Of a stretch of DNA of 64,000 nt, positions 43,660 through 52,999 are shown piece after piece; within the stretch, counting starts at the first letter, position 1, and each line of letters starts with the position of its first letter. Position numbers and translations under genes: made by a program. Below the pieces are notes generated by a model. That model saw nothing but the letters and a program-made list of their open reading frames with translations, made no database searches and was not told where the DNA came from. The stretch lies in the NCBI RefSeq assembly GCF_021556395.1, contig NZ_JAKGCS010000033.1, forward strand, positions 323,392-387,391, given 5' to 3'. Source of the stretch: Acuticoccus kalidii (lineage in GTDB: Bacteria; Pseudomonadota; Alphaproteobacteria; Rhizobiales; Amorphaceae).

Positions 43660-44127
43660 ATGGTCGAAATTCGCAAGGCCGGTCCCGCCGACCGCGCCGG
43701 CTGGGAAGCGCTGTTCCTGCCGCACTGCCGCCGGTTCGGTGCACCGCATATGGACGAGCCGACGCTCGACGGCCTCTGGCACCGCATCCACGATCCGGCG
43801 CATCCGATGTCGGCCTACCTTGCGACGATGGAAAACGCGCCGTCCCGCCCCGTCGGCCTCGCGCACACGATCCTTCACCCGCACACCTTCTCGCTGCGGA
43901 TGGTCTGTTATCTCGAAGACCTTTGGGTCGACGAAGCGGCGCGCGGCCATGGGATCGGCAGCGCGCTGATCGACCATCTTGTCGCCCTCGGCCGGGCCGA
44001 GGACTGGGAGCGGGTCTATTGGATCACCACGGGCGACAATGAAGGCTCGCAGCGCCTTTATGACCGGATCGCGATGCGGACCGACTATATCCTCTATCAG
44101 CGCGACATCCCGGAGCGCGCCGACTGA
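43660..44127 (+). CDS. GNAT family N-acetyltransferase
   Basis: A 155-residue GNAT. The acetyl-CoA motif A is LWVDEAARGHGIGSALIDHL near 89-108, where RGHGIG is the pyrophosphate loop. ITTGDNEGSQRLYDRIAM near 126-143 is motif B. ATG 43660 has AGAGGAA upstream. The substrate is unknown. It lies between the crotonase and thioesterase genes. Confidence 0.9.
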   Translation: MVEIRKAGPADRAGWEALFLPHCRRFGAPHMDEPTLDGLWHRIHDPAHPMSAYLATMENAPSRPVGLAHTILHPHTFSLRMVCYLEDLWVDEAARGHGIGSALIDHLVALGRAEDWERVYWITTGDNEGSQRLYDRIAMRTDYILYQRDIPERAD

Positions 44128-44152
44128 CGCCAACAAGAAGAAGGACGAGGCG

Positions 44153-44626
44153 ATGACCGTGACGGGGGAGGGGGACACGATCGAGGCCGTGCGCCGGCGC
44201 GTGCACGACAGCTTCGCGCGGCAGGGGCTGATGGCCCATCTCGGCGCGCACATCGTCGACGTCGCGCCGGGTCTGGTCACGATCCGGATGCCGTTTCGCG
44301 AGGAGCTGACCCAGCAGCACGGCTATTTCCACGCCGGCGGCACCAGCGCCATCGCCGATTCGGCCGGCGGCTATGCGGGGCTGACGATGTTTCCGGCCGA
44401 CAGCTCCGTCCTCACGGTGGAGTTCAAGATCAACCTCATCGCGCCAGCTGAAGGCGACGCGCTCGAGGCCGTCGGCCGTGTGATCAAATCCGGGCGAACG
44501 CTGACGATCTGTCAGCTCGACGTCTATGGCATCAAGGGCGAGACGCGCACCCATGTCGCCGTCGGCCAGCAGACGCTCATCTGCCTCGCGGGCCGGCCCG
44601 ATCGCCCGGCGGCGGCGGCGTCCTAG
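44153..44626 (+). CDS. PaaI-type hotdog-fold thioesterase
   Basis: A 157-residue thioesterase. The active-site helix QQHGYFHAGGTSAIADSAGG lies near 49-68, with the Asp in IADSAGG as likely catalytic acid. VEFKINLIAPAEGD near 86-99 is the second strand motif. It would hydrolyse acyl- or aryl-CoA. ATG 44153 follows GGACGAGG. It ends 4 nt from the convergent HxlR gene. Confidence 0.9.
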   Translation: MTVTGEGDTIEAVRRRVHDSFARQGLMAHLGAHIVDVAPGLVTIRMPFREELTQQHGYFHAGGTSAIADSAGGYAGLTMFPADSSVLTVEFKINLIAPAEGDALEAVGRVIKSGRTLTICQLDVYGIKGETRTHVAVGQQTLICLAGRPDRPAAAAS

Positions 44627-44630
44627 TCGG

Positions 44631-44996
44631 TCAGGCCGCCTCGGTCGCCCGCGCCCGTGCCGCGTCGACCCGGTGCTGGTTCGCGACCGCCCAGTCCCCG
44701 AGCGCATCGAGCGGGACGAGGAGATCCTTGCCGAGATCGGTGAGACAATAATCGACCCGGGGCGGGATCGTCGGCGTGACGGTGCGGGTGACGAAGCCGT
44801 CGCGTTCGAGATCGCGCAATGTGGAGGTCAGCATCTTCTGACTGATATCCTGGATCGCCCGCTTCAGCTCGGAAAAGCGCATCGGCCGGTCGCGCAAGGC
44901 GCGGACGACGATGACGGTCCATTTGCTGCCGATCTTGGCGAGGAGATCGCCCACGCGGCCACAGGCGGCTGTTGAATGATGAGGATCTGGTTTCAT
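44631..44996 (-). CDS. HxlR family transcriptional regulator
   Basis: A 121-residue winged-helix repressor/activator. KIGSKWTVIVVRALRDRPMR is the standard HxlR opening at about 21-40. FSELKRAIQDISQKMLTSTL is the recognition region and RVDYCLTDLGKDL the wing end. A single N-terminal Cys (CGRVGDLLAK, residue 12) sits where redox- or quinone-sensing Cys occurs in several HxlR proteins. The divergent FMN reductase gene starts 101 bp away, a common sensor/enzyme pair for electrophile or quinone stress. Confidence 0.92.
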   Translation of the reverse strand: MKPDPHHSTAACGRVGDLLAKIGSKWTVIVVRALRDRPMRFSELKRAIQDISQKMLTSTLRDLERDGFVTRTVTPTIPPRVDYCLTDLGKDLLVPLDALGDWAVANQHRVDAARARATEAA

Positions 44997-45097
44997 CGAG
45001 GTGCCTATGGTGAGACGAAGGTGCCGTCTTGCGGGAAACGGCTGGAATCCCGACACCCTATAGCTAACGCAGTCTCCATCGGATACCAGGGTTTCCA

Positions 45098-45652
45098 ATG
45101 AAAACCATCGCCGTCCTCGTCGGCAGCCTTCGCAAAGGGTCGATCAACCTCCGCTTCGCCCAGGCGCTCGAAAAGCTCGCCGGCGACCGCTTCCGCTTCG
45201 TCTATCCCGATCTCGGCGCGATCCCGCATTATAATGAGGATCTGTGGGCCGACCTTCCCGAATCGGTCTCGACGCTGAAGCGCCAGATCGAAGAGAGCGA
45301 CGCCGTCCTCTTCGTCACCCCCGAATATAATCGGACTTTCGCGCCGATCCTCGCGAACACCATCGCATGGGCCTCGCGCCCCTATGGCAAATCGAGCTTT
45401 CTCGGCAAACCGGGTGCGGTGATCGGCACCTCGCCGGGGCCGATCGGCTCGGCGGCGGGGCAGATGCACCTTCGCGCGCTCCTTCCCGTCGTCGGCATCG
45501 TCCAACTCGGCCAGCCGGAGGTATACCTCCAATGGAAGCCGGACATCGTGAACGAGGATCTCGCGTTCACGGACGAAGGGACACGCGATTTCCTTCTCCG
45601 TTGGATCAACGCCTTCGACCGATTCGTCGGCCAGACCGCGATCGCCGCTTAG
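45098..45652 (+). CDS. NADPH-dependent FMN reductase (ChrR/quinone reductase type)
   Basis: A 184-residue flavodoxin-fold oxidoreductase. The FMN phosphate loop GSLRKGSINLRFAQAL lies at 9-24, the TPEYNRTF loop near 70 and GTSPGPIGSAAGQMHLR near 109. Family members reduce quinones, chromate or azo dyes using NAD(P)H. It is divergent from the HxlR gene, and the shared short intergenic region (with TAGCTA at about 45061-45066) is the likely operator. Confidence 0.92.
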   Translation: MKTIAVLVGSLRKGSINLRFAQALEKLAGDRFRFVYPDLGAIPHYNEDLWADLPESVSTLKRQIEESDAVLFVTPEYNRTFAPILANTIAWASRPYGKSSFLGKPGAVIGTSPGPIGSAAGQMHLRALLPVVGIVQLGQPEVYLQWKPDIVNEDLAFTDEGTRDFLLRWINAFDRFVGQTAIAA

Positions 45653-45803
45653 GCATGTCGGAGGGGCGGCGGTCGGCGCCGCCTCTATTTCCGCCTCGAC
45701 CGCTGGCGCGCTCAGGCCGACACCCTTAACAATGGACCGAGAAACGACCCACGACGGAGCGTCGTGCACGCCGCTTCGATCAGAAGGTAAGAAGGATCGT
45801 CCA

Positions 45804-46547
45804 TTGAATACGTATGATTTTTCCGGCCGCGTCGCGGTGGTGACCGGCGGAGCGCAAGGGATCGGCGGCGCGGTCGCGTCGGTGCTCGCGGCGAACGGGG
45901 CGAAGGTCGCCGTGTGGGATCTCGACCGATCGCTCGCCGAGACGTTCGCCGCCTCGATCGGCAGTGCCGCCGCGTTCGAGGTGGACGTTGCGAACTGGGC
46001 GTCCGTCGAGGCCGCTTATAACGCCACGATCCGCGCCTTCGACAAGGTGGACATTCTCGTCAACTCGGCCGGTATCGCCGGGATGAACGCCACCGTCGCC
46101 GACTATCCGGTCGACGAGTTCGCCAAGATCTGCGCGATCAATCTCAACGGCACCTTCCACGTGAACAAGGTCGTCGTCGCGGGGATGCGGGCGCAGAATT
46201 ATGGCCGCATCGTCAACGTCGCCTCCGTCGCGGGCAAGGAAGGCAACCCCAACGCCTCGGCCTATTCGGCCTCCAAAGCGGGGGTGATCGGCCTCACGAA
46301 GTCGCTCGGCAAAGAGCTCGCGGACGTCAATGTGGCGGTGAACTGCATCACGCCGGCCGCCGCCCGCACGCGAATTTTCGATCAGATGAGTGAGGAGCAT
46401 ATCGGCTATATGCTCGCGAAGATCCCGCGCGGCCGCTTCCTGGAGGTCGACGAGGTGGCGAACATGGTCGCCTGGCTGGTGAGCGAGGAAAATTCCTTCA
46501 CGACCGGCGCCGTGTTCGACCTTTCGGGCGGCCGGGCGACTTACTGA
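45804..46547 (+). CDS. SDR family oxidoreductase
   Basis: A 247-residue short-chain dehydrogenase. The cofactor motif TGGAQGIG lies near 13-20, NSAG near 87, the Ser in NVASVAGKEG near 138 and YSASK near 152-156. AVWDLD at the end of beta-2 suggests NAD+. The start is TTG 45804 with AAGGA seven bases upstream, directly before the domain. It stands alone; its convergent neighbour is an L,D-transpeptidase 18 nt away. Confidence 0.9.
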   Translation: MNTYDFSGRVAVVTGGAQGIGGAVASVLAANGAKVAVWDLDRSLAETFAASIGSAAAFEVDVANWASVEAAYNATIRAFDKVDILVNSAGIAGMNATVADYPVDEFAKICAINLNGTFHVNKVVVAGMRAQNYGRIVNVASVAGKEGNPNASAYSASKAGVIGLTKSLGKELADVNVAVNCITPAAARTRIFDQMSEEHIGYMLAKIPRGRFLEVDEVANMVAWLVSEENSFTTGAVFDLSGGRATY

Positions 46548-46565
46548 TTCGCCGGCGCCCGCGCC

Positions 46566-46985
46566 TCAGTTGCGCACGATGATCCGTGTGTTCTCCGCTC
46601 CGACGGTGACCACGAGATCGAAGAATTTCTCTGCATCCGCCGGGTGAAGGCGGATGCAGCCGTGCGAGGCGGGGCGGCCGAGGCTGCCCGTGTCGTAGCT
46701 GCCGTGAATCGCGTAGCCGCGGTCGTAGAAGACCGAGTTGGGCATCGGCGAATCGTCATATTGTTTGGAATAATATTCCCGGTACATCCGCATCGGTCGG
46801 AACGAGCCGGTCGGCGTGCGGTAACCGGCGCGCCCGGTCGACACCTGCCAGGTGGCGATCGCCTTACCCTTGTAGACGATGGTCAACACCTGCTGCGACA
46901 GACTGACCTCGGCGACGAGGGGTTTGGCGAGCGTGGGCGCGATGCTGAGAAGAAAAACCGAAACGATCGCGGCGAGACGGAACAT
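46566..46985 (-). CDS. L,D-transpeptidase (YkuD domain)
   Basis: A 139-residue exported enzyme that forms peptidoglycan 3-3 cross-links or attaches proteins to the wall. The signal peptide MFRLAAIVSVFLLSIAPTLA occupies residues 1-20. The YkuD domain covers the rest, with YAIHGSYDTGSLGRPASHG and the catalytic Cys in SHGCIRLHPADA near 112. GYRTPTGSF is the typical N-terminal strand motif. ATG 46985 opens the signal peptide. It is divergent from the NnrU-like gene. Confidence 0.93.
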   Translation of the reverse strand: MFRLAAIVSVFLLSIAPTLAKPLVAEVSLSQQVLTIVYKGKAIATWQVSTGRAGYRTPTGSFRPMRMYREYYSKQYDDSPMPNSVFYDRGYAIHGSYDTGSLGRPASHGCIRLHPADAEKFFDLVVTVGAENTRIIVRN

Positions 46986-47094
46986 GTTTTCATCCGGCGG
47001 ACATTGGAACGATTCTCGATAAAGCTTTACAGATAGAGCGTTCAAAAAATCCTACTGAGGCCTGCGATTCTGGGGCCGATCACGGAGATTTGGA

Positions 47095-47691
47095 ATGCTC
47101 TTGATGGTTCTCGGCCTCGTCCTGTTTCTCGGGGTGCATTCGTTGCAGATCGCGTGGCCGCTCCGCGCGCGGCTTCTCGCCCGATTCGGGGCCGGCCCTT
47201 ACCGGGCGCTCTATTCGCTGGTCGCCGTGATCGGCCTCGTTCTGACGGCGGTCGGCTATGCCGTGTGGCGATTCGAAGGGGCGCCGCTGATCTACCGCCC
47301 GCCGATCTGGGGCCAGCATCTCGCGCTCCTTCTGATGTGGTTCGCGTTCGTGGCGCTCGCTGCGGCGTATGCGCCCGGTCACATCCGCAAGCGGTTGAAA
47401 CATCCCATGCTGGTGGCGGTGAAGATCTGGGCCGTTGCCCACCTCCTCGCCAATGGCGATGCCGCGACCGTCACGCTCTGCCTGGCGTTTCTCGCTTGGG
47501 CCGTGGTCGACCGAATCGCCGTCAAACGGCGCGAACGGGCCGGGCGGGCGAGCGTCGCGACCTTCAAGCCACGCTGGCGCGCCGACGCGATCGCTGTGTC
47601 TATCGGCACAATTGTTTACGTCCTGTTTGTTTGGAAGCTGCATCTGTGGCTAATAGGGGTTTCGCCGATTGCCATGGGTACGGCGATGTGA
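47095..47691 (+). CDS. NnrU family membrane protein
   Basis: A 198-residue membrane protein with about five helices. It opens MLLMVLGLVLFLGVHSLQIA with the family HS motif. RFGAGPYRALYSLVAVIGLV near 30-49 and HIRKRLKHPMLVAVKIWAVAHLLANGD near 96-122 match NnrU. Proteins of this family accompany denitrification genes in some species, but here no such genes are near. It precedes the YfgM-like gene by 22 nt. Confidence 0.9.
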   Translation: MLLMVLGLVLFLGVHSLQIAWPLRARLLARFGAGPYRALYSLVAVIGLVLTAVGYAVWRFEGAPLIYRPPIWGQHLALLLMWFAFVALAAAYAPGHIRKRLKHPMLVAVKIWAVAHLLANGDAATVTLCLAFLAWAVVDRIAVKRRERAGRASVATFKPRWRADAIAVSIGTIVYVLFVWKLHLWLIGVSPIAMGTAM

Positions 47692-47713
47692 GTTCAGCCC
47701 GACCGGAAATGTG

Positions 47714-48412
47714 ATGTCCGATATCTTTCAGGAAGTCGAAGAGGATCTGCGGCGCGAGCGCTTCAAGCGAGCGTGGGACCGCTATGGCATTTACCTCCTC
47801 GTCATCGCGGTCCTGATCGTGGTGGTCACCGCCGGCTGGCGCGGGTACGAGTATTGGCGCATGACCCAGGAGCGGGCGGCGGGCGAAGCCTTCGTCTCCG
47901 TCCTCGACGCGGTCCAGGAGACGGGCACCGTCACCTCGGCCGAGGCGCTGGTCGAATATGCCGACAGCGCGCCCGGCGGTTACGCGATGCTCGCGAAGTT
48001 CCGCGCCGCGACCGCCTATGCCGATCTCGAAGACCCCGATCGGGCGGTCACGCTCCTCGAGGAGATCGTGTCCGATCGCGACGTTCCGGCGCTCTATCGC
48101 GATCTCGCCCGGATCCGCGTCGCCCAGATCCATCTCGATCAGAACGACCCGGACGCGGCGAAGGCCGCGATCGGTCCGATCGCCCAAGACACCGGCAACG
48201 CCTATTCGCGCACTGCACAGGAGCTCATGGGGCTCGCCGCCTACATGCAGGACGATGTCGGCGAAGCGCGCCGGTGGTTTTCAGGTCTGCGTGATGGAGC
48301 CGGCACGCCGCAAGCGCTGCAACAGCGTGCGCGTCTGATGCTGGCTTTGATCACCCAGACGGCCCCCGAAGAGCAGTCCTCCACTGAGAGTGCGGCTCAG
48401 GAGACCAACTGA
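47714..48412 (+). CDS. YfgM/TPR_21-like tetratricopeptide membrane protein
   Basis: A 232-residue protein. A short cytoplasmic part (residues 1-22) is followed by a membrane anchor YGIYLLVIAVLIVVVTAGW near 24-42, then a periplasmic helical region. Repeats such as AMLAKFRAATAYADLEDPDRAVTL near 90 look like TPRs. YfgM-like proteins work with the Sec translocon and periplasmic chaperones. The stop overlaps the bamB start as TGATG, and the order yfgM-bamB-der is conserved in many bacteria. Confidence 0.9.
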   Translation: MSDIFQEVEEDLRRERFKRAWDRYGIYLLVIAVLIVVVTAGWRGYEYWRMTQERAAGEAFVSVLDAVQETGTVTSAEALVEYADSAPGGYAMLAKFRAATAYADLEDPDRAVTLLEEIVSDRDVPALYRDLARIRVAQIHLDQNDPDAAKAAIGPIAQDTGNAYSRTAQELMGLAAYMQDDVGEARRWFSGLRDGAGTPQALQQRARLMLALITQTAPEEQSSTESAAQETN

Positions 48413-49737
48413 TGCGTGTGTTGTTCCCGATCCTCCTTGCGGCCGCGGTCGGCGGTTGCGGTTCGATCTCAAGCCTCAACCCTTTCGGTTCCAAGGACGA
48501 ACATCTCGTCGGCGATCGCGAATCGGTCTTTTCGACGAACAGCCCGATGATCGACCCGTCGGAGGCGCGCGCCGCCTCGATCGGTCCGGTCCGCAACAAT
48601 CCCGATTGGCCGCAGCCGGGCGGGAACGCGTCCAACGATCCCGGTCATCTCGCTTATAATGGCGGAGGCTCCCGCGCCTGGCGGGCGAGCGTCGGCTCGT
48701 CGAGCAGCTTCGGCATGTCCGCTTTGCGTGGCACGCCGCGCATCTCGGCCCGGCCCGTCGTCGCCGGCGACCGGGTCTATGTCTATGCCCCGAACGGCAC
48801 CGTCACGGCCTTCTCCGCCTCGAATGGCGGGCGCGCCTGGCAGGTCTCGCTGCGCCCCGACGGGGAGCGCGACGCGGGTGCGGGCGGCGGCGTGACGGTC
48901 GAGAATGGCCGCGTCTTCGCCGCCACCGGCTATGGCCAGGTTGTCGCGCTCAACGCCTCCAATGGCGACGTGATCTGGACGCGCGACCTCGACGCCCCGG
49001 CCCGTGGCGCGCCGACGGCGGGCGCCGGCAAGGTCTTCGTCGTCTCCCAGAAGAACAAAGTCTACGCGATCAACCAGGAGGACGGGACCGAGGCCTTCAC
49101 CTATGCCGGCATCCCCGAGCAGGCGGGCCTTCTCGCGGTCTCTTCTCCGGCGGTGTCGGGCGATACGGTCGTCATCCCGTACACCTCGGGCGAGGTGATG
49201 GCGTTCTCCGTCTCGAGCGGCGAGCCGACCTGGCAGAGCTTCGTGACGCGCTCGATGCGCACGCTCGCCGTCTCCGGCCTCACCGACATCTCGGGCAGCC
49301 CCGTGATCGACGGTGGCACGGTCTATGCGACCGGGGTCTCCGGGCGGACGATCGCCGTCGGGCTCGGCAACGGCAACATGCAGTGGGAGCGCGATATCGG
49401 CTCGGCCCATACGCCGATCGTCTCCGGCACCACACTTTTCCTGATCGATCTCGCCGACCGCATGGTCGCGCTCAACAAGTCGACCGGCGAGACGCTGTGG
49501 ATGACCGAGCTGCCGAAGCCCCAAAAGAAGAAGGACCACGCCTATGCGGGTCCGGTCCTCGCCGGCGGCTCGCTCTACGCCATTTCGAATGACGGCCGCC
49601 TTGCGCAGCTCGACCCGCAATCGGGTAAGCTGATGGGCGATCGCAATATTGGTTCACCAGCCTATACCGCACCGATCGTCGCCTCCGGGCAGATGATCAT
49701 CGTGTCGGACGCGGGCGAGATCACGGCACTTCGATAA
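48412..49737 (+). CDS. bamB: outer membrane assembly lipoprotein BamB
   Basis: A 441-residue lipoprotein of the BAM complex, which inserts beta-barrel proteins into the outer membrane. The lipobox is AAVGGC, with the acylated Cys at residue 16. An eight-bladed PQQ-like propeller follows from about 75, with repeats such as YAPNGTVTAFSASNGGRAWQ, ALNASNGDVIWTRD, ALNKSTGETLWMTE and ALR at the end. Its ATG overlaps the upstream stop, and der follows after 4 nt. Confidence 0.95.
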   Translation: MRVLFPILLAAAVGGCGSISSLNPFGSKDEHLVGDRESVFSTNSPMIDPSEARAASIGPVRNNPDWPQPGGNASNDPGHLAYNGGGSRAWRASVGSSSSFGMSALRGTPRISARPVVAGDRVYVYAPNGTVTAFSASNGGRAWQVSLRPDGERDAGAGGGVTVENGRVFAATGYGQVVALNASNGDVIWTRDLDAPARGAPTAGAGKVFVVSQKNKVYAINQEDGTEAFTYAGIPEQAGLLAVSSPAVSGDTVVIPYTSGEVMAFSVSSGEPTWQSFVTRSMRTLAVSGLTDISGSPVIDGGTVYATGVSGRTIAVGLGNGNMQWERDIGSAHTPIVSGTTLFLIDLADRMVALNKSTGETLWMTELPKPQKKKDHAYAGPVLAGGSLYAISNDGRLAQLDPQSGKLMGDRNIGSPAYTAPIVASGQMIIVSDAGEITALR

Positions 49738-49741
49738 CACC

Positions 49742-51142
49742 ATGAAAGTCGCCATCGCGGGGCGCGCGAACGTCGGAAAATCGACGCTGTTCAACCGTCT
49801 CGTCGGCAAGCGGCTCGCCATCGTCAACGACACGCCGGGCGTCACGCGCGACCGGCGTGAGGCCGATGCGCGGTTGCAGGACCTTGCCTTCACCCTCATC
49901 GACACCGCCGGCTTCGAAGGCGCGGACGAGACGACGCTCGAAGGGCGCATGTGGCGTCAGATGACGCGCGCGCTCGACGATGCCGACATCTACCTCTTCG
50001 TCGTCGACGTGCGCGCCGGCGTCACCCCGCTCGACGAGATGCTCGCCGCCGACGTGCGCCGCCGCGGCAAACCCGTCGTCCTCATCGCCAACAAGGCCGA
50101 GGGGCGGACCGGCGATCTTGCCAGTCTCGAGGCCTATAGTCTCGGGCTCGGCGACCCGATCGCCTTCTCCGCCGAGCATGGCGAGGGGCTGTCGGACCTG
50201 CGTGACGCGCTCGCCGATGCGATGGAGGCCGTCGAGGCGGATCAGGCCCTCGCGAGCGTCCACGAGCCCGTGCTCGACACCGAGATCGACGAGGAGACCG
50301 ACGGCGAGATCGACACCGCCGCGGTCGATCCCGCCCGGCCGATCCACGTCGCGATCGTCGGCCGGCCGAATGTCGGCAAGTCAACCCTCCTCAACACGGT
50401 GATCGGCGAGGAGCGGATGCTGACGGGCCCGGAGGCGGGTCTCACGCGTGATGCGATCTCGGTGGAGTTCACCTCCGGCGATCAACGCTTCAAGCTCGTC
50501 GACACGGCGGGCCTGCGCCGCCGCGCCAAGGTGGTCGCGCCGCTCGAGCGCCTGTCGACCGCCGACACCATCCGCGCGCTGAAATATGCCGAAGCGGTGA
50601 TCGTCGTCCTCGACGCGACCCAGCCTTTCGAAAGACAGGATCTGTCGATCCTCGACCTCGTCGCGCGCGAGGGGCGGGCGATCGTCATCGCGCTCAACAA
50701 ATGGGATCTCGTTCGGGCGCCGGACGAGACGATCCGCGCCGCGCGCGAGGCGGCCTCGCGGCTCGTCCCGCAAGCGGCGGGCGTGCGTGTCGTGCCGGTG
50801 TCGGCGCTGTCCGGGCGCGGCGTGCCGAAGCTGATGGATACGGTGCGCGAGGCGGTCACCCGCTGGTCGGCGCGTATCTCGACCGGGCGCCTCAACCGTT
50901 GGCTCGAAATGGCGACCCAGCGCCATCCGCCCCCGGCGGTCGGCGGTCGGCGCATCCGCATCCGGTATATGACACAGGCGAAGACCCGTCCCCCGACCTT
51001 CATCGCCTTCTGTTCGCGGCCCGAAGTCCTGCCCGCCTCCTATCAGCGCTATCTGATGAACGGCATTCGCGAGACGTTCGATTTGCCCGGCGTGCCGATC
51101 CGTTTGACCTTGCGCAAGCAGGACAACCCCTACGCGGATTAA
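49742..51142 (+). CDS. der: ribosome biogenesis GTPase Der (EngA)
   Basis: A 466-residue double GTPase needed for 50S maturation. The first G domain has GRANVGKST at 7-15, DTAGFEG near 55 and NKAEGR near 119. An acidic linker (residues 176-199) is followed by a second G domain with GRPNVGKST near 208, DTAGLRRR near 255 and NKWDLV near 320. The KH-like domain (about 380-460) ends the protein. ATG 49742 lies 4 nt after bamB. Confidence 0.97.
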   Translation: MKVAIAGRANVGKSTLFNRLVGKRLAIVNDTPGVTRDRREADARLQDLAFTLIDTAGFEGADETTLEGRMWRQMTRALDDADIYLFVVDVRAGVTPLDEMLAADVRRRGKPVVLIANKAEGRTGDLASLEAYSLGLGDPIAFSAEHGEGLSDLRDALADAMEAVEADQALASVHEPVLDTEIDEETDGEIDTAAVDPARPIHVAIVGRPNVGKSTLLNTVIGEERMLTGPEAGLTRDAISVEFTSGDQRFKLVDTAGLRRRAKVVAPLERLSTADTIRALKYAEAVIVVLDATQPFERQDLSILDLVAREGRAIVIALNKWDLVRAPDETIRAAREAASRLVPQAAGVRVVPVSALSGRGVPKLMDTVREAVTRWSARISTGRLNRWLEMATQRHPPPAVGGRRIRIRYMTQAKTRPPTFIAFCSRPEVLPASYQRYLMNGIRETFDLPGVPIRLTLRKQDNPYAD

Positions 51143-51217
51143 GGTCCGTCCTCAGCGGCCCGCGCCCCCCGGCGCATAAATCCGGCCGCTTTACCCCGCA
51201 CGGGATCGAGGACGACC

Positions 51218-52912
51218 ATGAAGGACGCTGCGCGCCCGACCTTCACCGAGCTTTTCACGCCGAAGCTCGTCACCGTATTGCGGGAAGGCTACGGCCTTTC
51301 CAACTTCCGCTCCGACGCGCTCGCCGGGCTGACGGTCGCCATCGTCGCGCTGCCGCTGTCGATGGCGATCGCGATCGCCTCCGGCGCGAGCCCCGCCCAG
51401 GGGCTCTATACCGCGATCATCGGCGGCTTCTTCGTCTCCGCGCTCGGCGGTAGCCGCTTCCAGATCGGTGGCCCGGCCGGGGCCTTCATCGTCCTCGTCG
51501 GGGCGACGGTCGACGCGCACGGGATGGACGGGCTGATCCTCGCGACGCTGATCTCGGGCCTCGTTCTTGCTGCGATCGGCTTTTTGCGGCTCGGCACCTA
51601 TATCAAGTTCATTCCCTATCCGGTCACGGTGGGCTTCACCGCCGGGATCGCGGTGATCATTTTCGCGAGCCAGATCGCGCCGCTTCTCGGCCTGTCGATC
51701 GCTGGGGAGGAGCCGCGCGCGCTCCTCGACAAGCTTCCCGTCCTCTTCGATGCGCTGCCGACCATCAATCTGCCGACGGTGGTCGTCTCGGTCGCGACGA
51801 TCGCCATCATCGTCGGCCTCAAGCGCTATCAGCCGCGCTGGCCGGGGATGCTCGTCGCGGTCGGAGCGGGCGCGATCGCGATGGCGCTGTTCGACCTTCC
51901 GATCGCGACGATCGGCAGCCAGTTCGGCGGCATCCCGATGGGGCTGCCGGCCCCGCACCTACCGACTTTGTCGTTCGAGAAGGTAGTGGCGGTTCTGCCG
52001 AACGCGCTCGCCTTCGCGCTCCTCGGCTCGATCGAATCGCTCCTCTCCGCCGTCGTCGCCGACGGCATGACCGGCCGGCGGCACCGCTCGAATTGCGAGC
52101 TCGTCGCCCAGGGTGTCGCAAACGTCGCCTCGAGCCTCTTTCACGGCATCTGCGTCACCGGCACAATCGCCCGCACCGCCACCAATGTGCGCGCCGCCGC
52201 CCACGGTCCGATCGCCGGGATCCTGCATGCCGCCTTTCTCCTCGTCTTCATCGTCGCGGCGGCGCCGCTCGCGGCCTATATCCCCCTCGCATCGCTCGCC
52301 GGTGTCCTCGCCGTGGTCGCCTGGAACATGGTCGAGAAGCAGGCCTTCATCACCCTCGTGCGCGCCTCGTGGGGCGATGCCGCGGTACTCCTCGTAACCT
52401 TCGGGCTCACCGTCTTTCGCGACCTCACGGAGGCGATCGTGGTCGGCTTCGCGCTGGGATCGGTCCTCTTCATCCACCGCATGTCGAAGACGACGGCGGT
52501 GGAGACCGCACCTTTCGTGACCGAGGACCAGGCCGACGCCGAGGGGGGACGCACACCCTATCGCGAGGCGGAGGCGACCGACCCCGATATCGTCGTCTAT
52601 CGGATCACGGGTGTTTTCTTCTTCGGCGCGGCGGCCTCGATCGGCTCGGTCCTCGACCGGATTTCCGACCGCAGACGCGCCTTGATCGTCGACTTCGCGG
52701 CGGTCCCGTTCGTCGATTCCACCGCGGCGAACACCATTGAGGGGCTTGCCCACAAGGCGAAGCGCCAAGGGGTCGCGCTCATCCTGACGGGCGCGTCGGC
52801 GGCGGTGCGCAAGGCGCTCGAGGCCCACGGGCTGACGCCGCCATTCGTGCGGTACGAGGCGAGCGTCGAGCTGGCGCTCGCGGCGCTTCATCCGCGAGCG
52901 GAAGCGGCCTGA
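51218..52912 (+). CDS. SulP family anion transporter with STAS domain
   Basis: A 564-residue SLC26/SulP-type permease. The membrane domain covers about residues 20-430. It begins NFRSDALAGLTVAIVALPLS and contains GGSRFQIGGPAGAFIVLVG near 81-99, the anion-binding region. A C-terminal STAS domain (about 450-555) has LIVDFAAVPFVDSTAANTIE near 489. Sulfate, bicarbonate or dicarboxylates are possible substrates. It converges on the SDR gene, with the long palindrome between them. Confidence 0.93.
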   Translation: MKDAARPTFTELFTPKLVTVLREGYGLSNFRSDALAGLTVAIVALPLSMAIAIASGASPAQGLYTAIIGGFFVSALGGSRFQIGGPAGAFIVLVGATVDAHGMDGLILATLISGLVLAAIGFLRLGTYIKFIPYPVTVGFTAGIAVIIFASQIAPLLGLSIAGEEPRALLDKLPVLFDALPTINLPTVVVSVATIAIIVGLKRYQPRWPGMLVAVGAGAIAMALFDLPIATIGSQFGGIPMGLPAPHLPTLSFEKVVAVLPNALAFALLGSIESLLSAVVADGMTGRRHRSNCELVAQGVANVASSLFHGICVTGTIARTATNVRAAAHGPIAGILHAAFLLVFIVAAAPLAAYIPLASLAGVLAVVAWNMVEKQAFITLVRASWGDAAVLLVTFGLTVFRDLTEAIVVGFALGSVLFIHRMSKTTAVETAPFVTEDQADAEGGRTPYREAEATDPDIVVYRITGVFFFGAAASIGSVLDRISDRRRALIVDFAAVPFVDSTAANTIEGLAHKAKRQGVALILTGASAAVRKALEAHGLTPPFVRYEASVELALAALHPRAEAA

Positions 52913-52999
52913 CGGCGGACGTGGCCGAGGGGGGTCTCGAGAAGGTGATGGGTGCGGGACGGCCGGAGCGCTCCGACGTCACCAAGAAACAGGGGGAGC